From NCBI RefSeq assembly GCF_025999835.1, contig NZ_AP025628.1:1612001-1676000 (forward strand): 64,000 bases of DNA, given 5' to 3'. Below, one piece after another: positions 7,939 through 17,652 of this stretch (the stretch's first letter is position 1; each line of letters opens with the position of its first letter). A program made the translations under genes and the position numbers. This stretch comes from Caldinitratiruptor microaerophilus. Lineage in GTDB: Bacteria > Bacillota > Sulfobacillia > Symbiobacteriales > ZC4RG38. Below the pieces are notes generated by a model. The model was not told where the DNA came from and ran no database searches. It worked only from the letters and a program-made list of their open reading frames with translations.

Positions 7939-9066
7939 TTATACCCCTTGCTCCCGGCTGACCCCCTGCCCGGGTGACGCGGGGCGCGCCCCGGGCCGGC
8001 CCACCGACAGGAGCAGCCACGAGCCGCCCACGCCGCCCGCCACGGCCGACAGCATCCACACCCAGGCGTGCAGCGAGAAGGACGCCATGCCGCCGATGAG
8101 CGCCCCCACGGTGCAGCCAAGGCTGATCCACGCGCCGAACCCCATCAGGAGGCCCCCCGCCGCCCGCAGCCCGGCATCCCGGGCAGTGAGGGGCCTCCGC
8201 CACCGCAGCTCGTGCCCCAGGGCCGCCCCGGCGAACCCTCCCAGCACCAGTCCGGCGGCGAACGCCGTCGCCCGGCCCGGCGCAGCGAGGGCCGGGGTCA
8301 GCGACCAGGTGCGCCCTGTGAGCGCCAGGTAGGCCCCCGCCAGCGCGGCGGTCATGAGGGCGCCCGCCTCCGGGGGCCACGGCGCCCGCAGGAGGCGGCG
8401 CCAGCGCGCCCCGGCCGCGCCGGCCCCGCCCGTCTGGGGCAACTCCTCCCCCACGGCCGGCTGCCGCCGGTCCCACAGCGCCAGACCGAGGATCCCGCCG
8501 CCGAGGACCGCCAGGGACAGCGCCGCCGACCCCGGCAGCCCGAGCACGTCGGGGAGCGCCAGGCCGCGATGCAGCTGATCGAGCCGCTCCGGCAGCGGCA
8601 GGAGGAGGCGCCCCAGCCCGGAGCCCGCCGCCCAGCCGGCGACCGTCCACAGGTAGGCCGCCTGCCCTTCGCCCAGCCGCCACAGGCTGCCGGCGAGGCA
8701 GCCGCCCGCCAGCACCATGCCCGTCCCGAAGAGAAAGGCCCCGGCCACCACCCCGGGGGTGATCGCGGCCCAGTAGCCGTGGTGCCCGAGTCCGGCCGCG
8801 GCGTGCCGGGCGGCAGCCCACCAGCCGGCCGCCACCGACCCGGCCAGCAGCATGAGGATCGCCCGTCCCATCTGCAGCGCGCGGAACAGCACCGCATCGC
8901 GGACCGCCCCGGCGAAGCAGAGGCGAGAGCGCTGCATGGCCGCCCCCGCGAAGAACCCCCAGACCCAGTCCGCCCGGGCCGGACCGGGGACCAGGGCGAT
9001 CACGCCGGCCGCGCCCAGCGCCAGCACGGCCGCAGGGGTCCAGGACCGGCGGGCGGCCGAGGGCAT
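7939..9066 (-). CDS. YeeE/YedE-family sulfur (thiosulfate or selenium-linked) permease
   Basis: 375 residues from ATG 9066, with many hydrophobic segments. It carries the family's paired motifs: RLCFAGAVRD in the N-terminal half, and GCTVGALIGGMASFSLHAW near the end. YeeE (TsuA) imports thiosulfate, often with a TusA-like partner, and YedE relatives have been linked by comparative genomics to selenium metabolism. Here a TusA-like gene lies 1 kb away and a rhodanese and thiosulfate-reductase-like operons lie downstream, so uptake of a reduced sulfur species is likely. It is divergent from a LysR regulator with only 73 bases between starts. The long open frame continues upstream of 9066, but the signal-like N-terminus and spacing favour this start. 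Confidence 0.85.
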   Translation of the reverse strand: MPSAARRSWTPAAVLALGAAGVIALVPGPARADWVWGFFAGAAMQRSRLCFAGAVRDAVLFRALQMGRAILMLLAGSVAAGWWAAARHAAAGLGHHGYWAAITPGVVAGAFLFGTGMVLAGGCLAGSLWRLGEGQAAYLWTVAGWAAGSGLGRLLLPLPERLDQLHRGLALPDVLGLPGSAALSLAVLGGGILGLALWDRRQPAVGEELPQTGGAGAAGARWRRLLRAPWPPEAGALMTAALAGAYLALTGRTWSLTPALAAPGRATAFAAGLVLGGFAGAALGHELRWRRPLTARDAGLRAAGGLLMGFGAWISLGCTVGALIGGMASFSLHAWVWMLSAVAGGVGGSWLLLSVGRPGARPASPGQGVSREQGV

Positions 9067-9139
9067 GGGACATCGCCTCCCGAAAGGCGTTCGGAGCGAA
9101 ATCGGTGAAGAGTTGCGCGTGGAGTTGGGGGTGGAGACG

Positions 9140-10063
9140 ATGCTTTCACTGGAACAGCTCGAGATGTTCTGCGCGGTGGTGCGGTCCGGGAGCATGTCCC
9201 GGGCGGCCGCCCTGCTCCACGTGAGCCAGCCGGCCATCAGCCAGCAGATCCGCGCGCTCGAGGCGGAGTTCGGCACCCAGCTCCTCGTGCGCACCCACCG
9301 GGGCGTCGAGCCCACCCCCGCGGGCGACGCGCTCGTCCGCTACGCCCGGCGGATCCTGGTCCTCGGCCGCAGCCTGCGGGCAGAGATCGAGGCGCTGCGG
9401 GAGGCCGCGGCCCACCGGCTCGTGGTCGGCGCCACGCCGGTGATCGGCGGCTACGCCCTGCCGTGCACGATCTACCTCTTCCGGCGCCGGTACCCGGACG
9501 CCCGGATCGACCTGGTCATCGCCAACACCACCGAGGTGCTGCAGCGCCTGCAGGACGGCCTCCTGCACATGGCGGTGATCGAGGGGCCCCTGCCGTCCGA
9601 CGTCTCCCTGCAGGATCACTGGGCCACCCAGGTCCTCACCGAGGACACGCTCGTCCTCGTCACCCCGGCCAAGGGGCCGCTCGCCGAGAAGGAGCGCTTC
9701 CACGTGCAGGACCTGCGCGAGGTGCCGCTCATCCTGCGGGAGAAGGGCTCCGGCACGCGGCGGGCCATCGAGGAGCGGTTCCCGACGGGCGGCGTGGCGT
9801 TCGAGGACCTCAACGTGGTCATGGAGCTCAGCAGCCTCGAGGCGATCAAGACGTCCGTCGAGGCCGGCCACGGGGTGGCGCTCCTCAGCCGCTGGACGGT
9901 GCGGAAGGAGGTGCACGCGGGTGCGCTGCGAATCGCTCCGCTCGACGGGGTGACCATCCGCCTGCCGTGGACCCTGATCTACTCCCGGACACAGAGCCGC
10001 ACGCCCCTGGAGCGGCAGTTCCTCCGCACGCTCCGCTCCCCGACCGAGCGGGGGTTCTGCTGA
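9140..10063 (+). CDS. LysR-family transcriptional regulator
   Basis: 307 residues from ATG 9140. The N-terminal winged helix-turn-helix covers about 1-60 (LEQLEMFCAVVRSGSMSRAA, then HVSQPAISQQIRALE) and the co-inducer-binding domain about 90-300. It is divergent from the YeeE/YedE permease with a 73-bp shared control region and convergent with the TusA-like gene 8 bases beyond its stop. By LysR habit it probably regulates itself and the permease, responding to a sulfur or selenium metabolite such as thiosulfate or sulfide; the ligand is not readable from sequence. Confidence 0.9.
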   Translation: MLSLEQLEMFCAVVRSGSMSRAAALLHVSQPAISQQIRALEAEFGTQLLVRTHRGVEPTPAGDALVRYARRILVLGRSLRAEIEALREAAAHRLVVGATPVIGGYALPCTIYLFRRRYPDARIDLVIANTTEVLQRLQDGLLHMAVIEGPLPSDVSLQDHWATQVLTEDTLVLVTPAKGPLAEKERFHVQDLREVPLILREKGSGTRRAIEERFPTGGVAFEDLNVVMELSSLEAIKTSVEAGHGVALLSRWTVRKEVHAGALRIAPLDGVTIRLPWTLIYSRTQSRTPLERQFLRTLRSPTERGFC

Positions 10064-10071
10064 CCCCCCGG

Positions 10072-10296
10072 TCACCTGCGCTCGATCGTGAACCGCCAGA
10101 CGCCCCAGTCCACTTCCTCGACGCGGAAACGGCACGGGAGCCGGCGCAGGCGCTCCCGCAGGAGCCGCACGGTGCAGCTGTGGTCCACCTCGACCACCAG
10201 TCGGTCGCCGGGCGCCAGGCGGAGGAGGTGGCGCTCCGTTTCCTGGACGGGTTCGGGGCACATCACCCCGAGCAGCACGAGCCTGTACTCGGCCAC
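10072..10296 (-). CDS. TusA-family sulfur carrier protein
   Basis: 74 residues. The CPxP-type motif MCPEPVQET near residue 13 is diagnostic of TusA/SirA/YedF-like proteins, whose motif Cys carries persulfide sulfur. Family members receive sulfur from cysteine desulfurases or rhodaneses and act in tRNA thiolation, molybdenum cofactor maturation or, with YeeE permeases, thiosulfate assimilation (the TsuB role). It is convergent with the LysR gene. Placed near a YeeE/YedE permease, this is a candidate TsuA-TsuB-like pair, although the two genes are not in one operon. Confidence 0.85.
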   Translation of the reverse strand: MAEYRLVLLGVMCPEPVQETERHLLRLAPGDRLVVEVDHSCTVRLLRERLRRLPCRFRVEEVDWGVWRFTIERR

Positions 10297-10398
10297 ACGC
10301 CCCCTCCCCCGGGTTCGGCGGGCGGCCGCCCTCTCCCGCCGGACCCTTCGCCGGTGCCGGCAGGGGTCCCTGCAGGGAACGTGGCGGCCGCCACGCTT

Positions 10399-10809
10399 CT
10401 ACGTTCCGGCGGGTGCGGACCCGGGGCCGGGTGCCGGGCTCTCGCCCCGGGCCAGCGAGGCCAGCAGCAGGCGGGCCGTGGCCGGATTGGTCGCCACCGG
10501 GATGTTGCGGACGTCGCACAGGCGCAAGAGGGCGCTCACGTCCGGTTCGTGCGGGTGGGCGGTGAGCGGGTCGCGCAGGAAGATCACCAGGTCGAGGCCC
10601 CCCTCGGCGATCCGCGCCCCCATTTGCTGATCGCCGCCCAGGGGGCCCGAGAGGAAGCGATGCACCGTCAGCCCGGTGTTCTCGGCGACGAGCCGGCCCG
10701 TGGTCCCGGTTGCAAACAGTTCGTGGCGCGCGAGCAGGTCCCGGAACTCGCTGCACAGCGTCACCATGGCAGGCTTCAGCTTGTCGTGAGCGATCAGCGC
10801 GATCCGCAC
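10399..10809 (-). CDS. mgsA: Methylglyoxal synthase
   Basis: 136 residues from GTG 10809. Conserved stretches visible: [22 protein letters not shown] (phosphate binding), [14 protein letters not shown], and [15 protein letters not shown] followed by [11 protein letters not shown], with the catalytic aspartates in place. The enzyme converts dihydroxyacetone phosphate to methylglyoxal and phosphate, a glycolytic overflow bypass. It follows the gap gene by 14 bases in the same direction, so it is probably co-transcribed with it, which fits the shared triose-phosphate branch point. About 20 residues extend past the usual end with a Gly/Pro/Ser-rich tail. Confidence 0.93.
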   Translation of the reverse strand: MRIALIAHDKLKPAMVTLCSEFRDLLARHELFATGTTGRLVAENTGLTVHRFLSGPLGGDQQMGARIAEGGLDLVIFLRDPLTAHPHEPDVSALLRLCDVRNIPVATNPATARLLLASLARGESPAPGPGSAPAGT

Positions 10810-10823
10810 GCGCCCACCCCTTC

Positions 10824-11846
<1,023 letters not shown>

Positions 11847-11889
11847 TCAGCAAACGAGATGTACGGATGGCTCCGCCCCCGCCGGCCCC

Positions 11890-13140
11890 TCAGTGGGCCG
11901 TCCGGGACAGCGCCGGCACCCCGAACGGATCCGGGAGGCCCAGGAGGGGCAGCGTCACCAGGGCAGCCGCGCCCACCGCCACCCCGTCCTCCCCGTGCGT
12001 GGCCAGGCGGATCGGCACGTGCCGCCCTTGCACCGGCAGGGCGCGGGCCTGGGCCGCCTCCCGCATCGGGCCGAGGAGAAGCTCCCCGGCGCGGCTCGTG
12101 CCGCCGCCGATCACGACGCACTCCGGGTCGAAGAGGTTGATGAGGTTCCCCACCGCCACCCCGATGTACCGCCCCGCCTGCGCCAGCACCTCCCGGGCGA
12201 GCGCGTCGCCCCCCTGCGCCGCCTCGATGACCGTGGTGGCCAGCACCCGGTCGAGGTCTCCGCCGACCCGGCGGGCGATGTCCGACGGGCGCCCCTGCTG
12301 GATCTGACGCACGGCCGCCCGGGCGATGGCCCCGGCCGCCGCCACGGCCTCCAGGCAGCCGTAGCGGCCGCAGGCACAGCGCGGCCCCTCCTCCACCACC
12401 TGTACGTGACCCAGCTCGCCGGCGCCCTCGTGGGCGCCGGCGTAGAGTTCGCCCCCCACGATCAACCCGGCGCCGATGCTCACACCGACCCGCACGGCGA
12501 TGAGGCTGCGGGGGGGCGAGGCCGGGCTGCCCGCACGGCGCCAGAGGGCTGCCTGCATCTCCCCGAGCGCCAGGCAGCGGGCGTCGTTCTCCACCACGAC
12601 AGGGAAGCCCGTCGCCTCCTGGACCTGTTCGGCCACGGGCTGCTCCGGCCCCGGGAAGTGAGGGCTGTGACGCCACACCCCGCCGGCCCGGTCGACGAGA
12701 CCCGTGAGTCCCACCCCGACCCCCACCACAGGCGCCCCGGGCGGAGCCTGGTCCAGCACCGTGCGGATACCGGCCAGGAGCCGCGCCACCGCCGGCGCCG
12801 GATGGCCCGGCTGGATGCGCTCCTTGTGCCGGACCAGGATGTTCCCCGCCATGTCGGCAAGAACCGCCCGCACGTGCCCCGCCGAGAGCTCGGCGCCCAC
12901 CGCCAGCCGGGCGGCCGGGTTGAGGTGGAGCAGAATCGGCCGCCGCCCGCCGGACGACTCCCCCGGCCCTGCCTCCTGCACCCAGCCCGCCCGGATGAGT
13001 TGGGCCACCACCCCCGAGACCGTCGGCCGGGCGAGCCCCGTCCGCCGCGCCACGTCCGCCCGGGACATGGGGCCCCCGTCCCGCAGCGCGAGCAGCACCC
13101 GCCGGCGCGTCACCTCGCGCACGAGGTCGGGGCCATGCAC
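11890..13140 (-). CDS. ROK-family transcriptional regulator (NagC/XylR type)
   Basis: 416 residues from a GTG start. An N-terminal winged helix-turn-helix (about 1-75, SRADVARRTGLARPTVSGVV) is followed by a ROK sugar-kinase-like domain with VGVGLTGLVD, VENDARC and the zinc signature CACGRYGCLEA. Proteins with this order are sugar-responsive repressors; those without the HTH are glucokinases. It sits 58 bases upstream of gap in the same direction, which suggests control of carbon flow, but the sugar ligand is unknown. The ROK domain retains kinase-like residues, so residual catalytic activity cannot be excluded. Confidence 0.88.
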   Translation of the reverse strand: MHGPDLVREVTRRRVLLALRDGGPMSRADVARRTGLARPTVSGVVAQLIRAGWVQEAGPGESSGGRRPILLHLNPAARLAVGAELSAGHVRAVLADMAGNILVRHKERIQPGHPAPAVARLLAGIRTVLDQAPPGAPVVGVGVGLTGLVDRAGGVWRHSPHFPGPEQPVAEQVQEATGFPVVVENDARCLALGEMQAALWRRAGSPASPPRSLIAVRVGVSIGAGLIVGGELYAGAHEGAGELGHVQVVEEGPRCACGRYGCLEAVAAAGAIARAAVRQIQQGRPSDIARRVGGDLDRVLATTVIEAAQGGDALAREVLAQAGRYIGVAVGNLINLFDPECVVIGGGTSRAGELLLGPMREAAQARALPVQGRHVPIRLATHGEDGVAVGAAALVTLPLLGLPDPFGVPALSRTAH

Positions 13141-13910
13141 CTCTGCTCACCTCCTCGGGCGGGGATGGCACCCGGACAGGGCGGATCGGGTGCGGACGTC
13201 CTCGGGCGCCCGGCCTCGCCCGGCGCGGGGCAGTTCCGTAATCGGCGGTGACCGTTTCTCCACGCGCCCCGGCCAAACGCTGGCGGTTCCGGCCCGTGTT
13301 GCCCGCAAGTTCCGCCAACATTATGCCTCTACCGGCAGGACTTCTGCAATCCTCGTGAACAAAGCCCCCGCACCTCGTTCGCGACCGGTGAGACGGGAGG
13401 CCGTTTCGGCGCCCTCGACCTGTCCAGGAGCCGCGTTCCCGTCACCGCGGGCGGGCCGGGTCCGGGACGGACTCGACCGGGACCATCCGATTCGAGGCAG
13501 CCCGGTTCTCCGTGGACCAGCCGCCTCTGGTCACCAATTCGAGGGAGGCTTGTATCTTCCTTACACCCCAATCGCGAATTTCGCAGTCCGAGTCCGGCAG
13601 GCGGTTTGCAGAATCTGCAGAACCAACCGCTGCTAACATAACTCCCGCATTCCAGTAAACCAGGCTCCCGAATGCGGGCGCCTCACCCCACTCCGGGGAC
13701 GGGCAGCTGCAGTTTGTGCGAACTCACTGCCCCGGGCGGTTCGCCATTTCTGCCGTTGTCCCTCGATGCAATCCTCAGTTCCACCCGGCGCAACGCGCGC
13801 GTGCGCCTGGCCCGGCGTGCCCCGCAGGCCAGGGGCCCACGGCGTGGGGCATGCCTGCCCGGACCAGACCCACAGCGCGGCCGACCCCACGGAGGCCCGA
13901 CGGCGGGAGA
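13141..13910. other. Long intergenic region without a recognisable gene
   Basis: About 770 bases between the start of the ROK regulator gene and the end of cinA. I found no protein with family features, tRNA or known riboswitch on either strand. The short open frames here have no good ribosome-binding site. The only clear structure is the inverted repeat at 13644-13678. Base composition is somewhat less GC-rich around 13550-13660, as expected for a promoter of the ROK gene. Confidence 0.5.
13644..13678. repeat. 9-bp perfect inverted repeat in the ROK-cinA intergenic region
   Basis: CCCGCATTC (13644-13652) and GAATGCGGG (13670-13678) are exact inverted copies with a 17-base spacer. No T-run follows on either strand, so it is more likely an operator than a terminator. 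It lies about 500 bases from the ROK start. Confidence 0.5.
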
Positions 13911-15182
13911 CTACCTGCCCTCCCGCAGGTGCGCCCACAGGTACGCGAGGGCGTACTGCGCCGTCACCTGCCGGATGTGGTCCCGGCTGCCGCGGAACAG
14001 GAACTGCCGGGCCCGCACGCCGCCGGGGTAGGCGAGCCCGATCCAGACGGTGCCGACGGGCTTCTCGGGCGTGCCCCCTCCAGGCCCGGCGATGCCCGAC
14101 ACGGACACGGCGACCGTGGCACCGCTCCTGCGCCGGGCGCCCTCGGCCATGGCCCGGACGGTGGCCTCGCTCACGGCACCGTGCTGCGCGAGCGTCTCGG
14201 CGGGGACCCCGAGCACGTCCATCTTCGCCGCGTTGCTGTAGGTGACGTAGCCGGCCAGGAAGTACGCCGAACTGCCCGGCACGTCCGTGATGCGCTTGGC
14301 CACCAGGCCGCCGGTGCACGACTCGGCCAGCGCGAGGGTCCAACCCCGCTGCCGGAGGAGGTCACCCACGGCCTGTTCGAGGGTGGTCTCGTCCGTGCCG
14401 AAGAGGTGCTGGCCCACGCGCTGGCGGATCGCCTCCACCACCGGGGCGAAGCGCGCCTCGGCGATCGCCGCGTCGGCGGCCTTCGTGGCGAGGCGCAGGT
14501 GCACCTCCCCGGGCTTGGCGTACGGGGCGATGGTCGGGTCGGTCTGGGCGGCCAGGATGTCCTGGACGGCGTCCGCCAGCGCCGACTCGCCGATGCCGCA
14601 GAACCGCAGCGTGCGGGTGAAGAGCCGCAGCGGCGTCCCGCCCATGCGGCGGGTGAGGTACGGCACGACGTGGTCCTCGAACATCCGGGTGAGCTCGGGC
14701 GGCGGCCCGGGCATCAGGACGAGCGCCGGGGGCTCCCCGCCGGGCTGCCGGGGCTCCCCCACCGGCACGATCAGGCCGGGCGCGGTGCCGACCGGGTTCG
14801 GGAGCACCGTGGCCCCCTCCGGCACCATGGCCTGCCGCCGGTTGTTCGCCGTCATCGGCCGGCCCGCCCGCTCGAACCAGGCCGCGATCTCCGCCAGCAC
14901 CGCCGGGTCCTCCCGCAGGGGCCGCCCGGAGAGGGCAGCGGCAACCTCCCGGGTGAGGTCGTCGTCCGTGGGGCCGAGCCCCCCGGACGTGAGGACCACG
15001 TCCGCACGCCCGATGGCCTGGCGCAGGGCCCCCTCCAGCCTCTCCGGGTTGTCGCCGACGGTGACCTGGTAGTAGACGTCGACGCCCAGTTCCGCCAGCC
15101 GCCGGCTGAGGTACTGGGCGTTGGTGTTCAGGATCTCGCCGAGGAGCAGCTCGGTCCCCACGAATACGAGTTCGGCCCGCAC
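13911..15182 (-). CDS. cinA: CinA-family competence/damage protein with nicotinamide-nucleotide amidase domain
   Basis: 423 residues from a GTG start. The N-terminal MoCF-like domain (about 1-170) has FVGTELLLGEILNTN and the signature TSGGLGPTDDDLTRE. The C-terminal CinA/PncC domain (about 265-420) has LALAESCTGGLVAKRIT with the catalytic Ser and GYVTYSNAAKMDVLGV. The C-terminal domain deamidates NMN in pyridine nucleotide recycling, and the N-terminal domain can hydrolyse ADP-ribose. Divergent from the small coiled-coil gene at 15348. In Bacillota cinA is often near recA, which is not seen here. Confidence 0.93.
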   Translation of the reverse strand: MRAELVFVGTELLLGEILNTNAQYLSRRLAELGVDVYYQVTVGDNPERLEGALRQAIGRADVVLTSGGLGPTDDDLTREVAAALSGRPLREDPAVLAEIAAWFERAGRPMTANNRRQAMVPEGATVLPNPVGTAPGLIVPVGEPRQPGGEPPALVLMPGPPPELTRMFEDHVVPYLTRRMGGTPLRLFTRTLRFCGIGESALADAVQDILAAQTDPTIAPYAKPGEVHLRLATKAADAAIAEARFAPVVEAIRQRVGQHLFGTDETTLEQAVGDLLRQRGWTLALAESCTGGLVAKRITDVPGSSAYFLAGYVTYSNAAKMDVLGVPAETLAQHGAVSEATVRAMAEGARRRSGATVAVSVSGIAGPGGGTPEKPVGTVWIGLAYPGGVRARQFLFRGSRDHIRQVTAQYALAYLWAHLREGR

Positions 15183-15347
15183 CCTGCATACCTCCCGCCG
15201 CCTAGGATTCTCCGGCAGCGAGGCGACTCCTCCCCGGGGCGGATGTCCCTGCCCCTGCCACGCCCGGGCAGGCCCGGCGTCTCCCGGGGAATCCTATCCC
15301 TGCTGGCCCACCGGCCAGCGATCCCGCAGCATGCAGGGGGTGCGCCG

Positions 15348-15788
15348 ATGCAGGGAAGTGAGGACGCTCGCTCGCTGGAACTCATCGAGAACCTGGCCCG
15401 GGCCAAGCGGGAGCTCGCCCGGGAACTGGAGTCCAACCTCCGGCAGCTGCGCGAGGTGCTGAAGGAGAGCGAGCGGATCGCCCGGCAGCTGGAGGCGGTG
15501 CTCCAGGAGACGCAGGCGCCGCTCGAACCTGCCACGGGGGGCAAGGGGTCGCAGAGTGGTCACAACCGGCAGGCCGGGGGAGCGGCCCGCCGTGCGCCCG
15601 AGCTCACGGGGACGCTGGCCCAGCTGCTCGGGCCGGTGCTCCAGGGTGGAGACGCGGGGGCAGGCGACGGCGGCGCCTCCCGCCAGCCGGGCCCGGCCCG
15701 CGACGGCGGGGGCCGGCCCCGCCGGTTCCGGTTCCCGCGCGCGGCCGGCGATGGGAAGGGAACCGGCGGACAGGGCCAGAAGAAATAG
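15348..15788 (+). CDS. Hypothetical protein with N-terminal coiled coil and disordered basic tail
   Basis: 146 residues; ATG 15348 has AGGGGGTG just upstream. Residues about 10-55 are strongly helical and charged with heptad spacing, typical of a coiled coil. The rest is Gly/Ala/Arg-rich, probably disordered, and ends in lysines. No signal peptide or membrane segment. Not recognised as a known family. It precedes lgt by 59 bases in the same direction, so the two may be co-transcribed. Codon use fits its neighbours, supporting a real gene. Confidence 0.6.
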   Translation: MQGSEDARSLELIENLARAKRELARELESNLRQLREVLKESERIARQLEAVLQETQAPLEPATGGKGSQSGHNRQAGGAARRAPELTGTLAQLLGPVLQGGDAGAGDGGASRQPGPARDGGGRPRRFRFPRAAGDGKGTGGQGQKK

Positions 15789-15847
15789 AGGCCCCACCGG
15801 CATCCCCGGGGGGAATCCCCATCCGGCTCCGGGGAGGTATCGGCGAC

Positions 15848-16663
15848 TTGCACCCGCCGCCCATCGACCCCATCGCCATCCAGCTCGGGCCCCTCACCGT
15901 CCGCTGGTACGGCGTCATCATGGTGAGCGCGATCCTGCTCGGGACCTGGCTCGCCGGCAGGGAGGCGCGGCGCCTCGGGCTTTCGGCGGACTTCGTGTAC
16001 GACCTGGCGCTCTGGGTGGTGCCGTCGGCCATCGTGGGCGCCCGGCTGTACGAGGTGTTCATCCTCAGCTGGGGCTACTACCGGGAGCACCCGGCGGAGA
16101 TCCCGGCGATCTGGCTCGGCGGCCTGGCCATCCACGGGGCCGTCTTCGGGGGCGCCCTGGCGGGCTACCTCTACCTCCGCCGCCACCGGGCCGACTTCTG
16201 GCTCTGGGCGGACATCGCCGCCCCCTCGGTCATCCTGGGCCAGGCGATCGGCCGCTGGGGCAACTTCTTCAACCAGGAGGCCTACGGCACCCCGGCGCCG
16301 GACTGGGTGGTACGCCTCCTGCCGCCGGTGATCCGCGAGCAGATGTGGATCGGGGGCACCTACGTGCACCCCACCTTCCTCTACGAGAGCCTGTGGAACC
16401 TGGCGGTCTTCGCCTTCCTGCTCTGGCTCCGGCGCCGCAACCCGCGCCGCGGCGTCGTGTTCCTGGCCTACGTCGCGGGCTACAACCTGGGCCGGTTCGT
16501 CATCGAGGGGATCCGCACCGACAGCTCCTTCCTGCCGGGCGGCCTGCGCATCGCCCAGGTCGTGGCGCTCGGCCTCCTCGTCCTCGGCCTGATCGGAATC
16601 CCGTGGCGCCGGCGGGTGGCAGGCGCGCGCTACGCGGACGTCCCCGGCGCGCCGCCCGCCTGA
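15848..16663 (+). CDS. lgt: Prolipoprotein diacylglyceryl transferase
   Basis: 271 residues from a TTG start preceded by GGGGAGGT. A multi-pass membrane enzyme that transfers diacylglycerol from phosphatidylglycerol to the lipobox cysteine of prolipoproteins. Family signatures are visible: VRWYGVIMV near the N-terminus, IHGAVFGGALAG, GQAIGRWGNFFNQEAYG with the catalytic Arg region, and HPTFLYESLWN. It would modify lipoproteins such as the rhodanese at 7218-7760. Its last 34 bases overlap the 3' end of the convergent ketopantoate-reductase gene. Confidence 0.95.
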   Translation: MHPPPIDPIAIQLGPLTVRWYGVIMVSAILLGTWLAGREARRLGLSADFVYDLALWVVPSAIVGARLYEVFILSWGYYREHPAEIPAIWLGGLAIHGAVFGGALAGYLYLRRHRADFWLWADIAAPSVILGQAIGRWGNFFNQEAYGTPAPDWVVRLLPPVIREQMWIGGTYVHPTFLYESLWNLAVFAFLLWLRRRNPRRGVVFLAYVAGYNLGRFVIEGIRTDSSFLPGGLRIAQVVALGLLVLGLIGIPWRRRVAGARYADVPGAPPA

Positions 16664-17649
16664 AGCCCCTCCGGGCCCTGGCGGGGTCGGGTCTCCTCCA
16701 GCGCCCGGATCAGCAGGTACAGGTCCGCACACGTGGGGACCGGGACGCCCAGCCGGCCGGCCTCGGCCACCACGGCGCCGTAGATCGCCTCCACCTCCGT
16801 CGGGCGGCCACGCTCCACGTCCTGGAGCATCGAGCAGCGGTTCGGCCCGGTGGCCCGGGCCACCGCCTCGGCCCGGGCCGCCGGGTCGGGGTCGAGGACC
16901 GGGGTGCCCCGCCGCCCGGCGACCGCCGCCACTTCCCGGGCAGCGCTCCGGAGCAGCCGGCGGGCCGAGGGGCTCTCCACGAGCGCGCCGTTCGGCACCC
17001 GCAGGAGCGCCCCCGGGCCGTTGATCGCCGCGTTCACGGCCAGCTTGGTCCACAGCGCCCGCTCGACCCCGGCCGCGCCCACGACTTCCACCTCGATCCC
17101 GGCCCGCCGCAGCACCGCCGCGACCTCCCCGGCGAACGCCGGGGGCGCCCCCCGCCACGGCCCGATCACGGTCGGGCCGGCGCCGGCGTGGACGACCAGC
17201 CCCGGCTCCGGCCGGCCCGCGCCGTGAGAGGTCACCCCGACGACCACCCGCCCGGCGCCCACCGCCTCCTCGATCGCCTCCGCGTTGCCGAGGCCGTTCT
17301 GCAGGGTCAGCACCGCCGTCCCGGGTCCCAGAAGCGGCAAGGCCCACCGGACCGCCTCCCGCGTCCGGTAGGCCTTGACGGCGATCAACACGAGGTCGAC
17401 GGCTCCCACCTCAGCCGGGTCAGAGCTGACCCGGGGCCGGACCACCCGAACCGGTTCCCCGCCCATCACAGCCGCTCCACCGGCCGGGACGACCCGCAGC
17501 CCCTGCTGCCGGATGATCTCCAGGTGCGGGCCCGGCGGGTTGACCAGCCAGACCTCCTCACCGGCGAGGGTCAGGAACGCGCCAAAGAGGCTGCCGATCG
17601 CCCCCGCCCCCACGACGGCGATGCGGCGGCGCGGCGCCTCCCCGGCCAT
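16630..17649 (-). CDS. 2-dehydropantoate 2-reductase (ketopantoate reductase)
   Basis: 339 residues. The N-terminal NADP-binding motif GAGAIGSLFGAFL is at 15-27. The central segment LQNGLGNAEAIEE and the ALWTKLAVNAAINGPGAL region carry the family's catalytic lysine and asparagines. The reaction is NADPH-dependent reduction of ketopantoate to pantoate in coenzyme A synthesis. No other pan genes are adjacent; it lies 3 bases after the FtsH-like gene in the same direction. Paralogues of this family can act on other 2-keto acids, so the name PanE is likely but not certain. Confidence 0.87.
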   Translation of the reverse strand: MAGEAPRRRIAVVGAGAIGSLFGAFLTLAGEEVWLVNPPGPHLEIIRQQGLRVVPAGGAAVMGGEPVRVVRPRVSSDPAEVGAVDLVLIAVKAYRTREAVRWALPLLGPGTAVLTLQNGLGNAEAIEEAVGAGRVVVGVTSHGAGRPEPGLVVHAGAGPTVIGPWRGAPPAFAGEVAAVLRRAGIEVEVVGAAGVERALWTKLAVNAAINGPGALLRVPNGALVESPSARRLLRSAAREVAAVAGRRGTPVLDPDPAARAEAVARATGPNRCSMLQDVERGRPTEVEAIYGAVVAEAGRLGVPVPTCADLYLLIRALEETRPRQGPEGLQAGGAPGTSA

Positions 17650-17652
17650 CGC

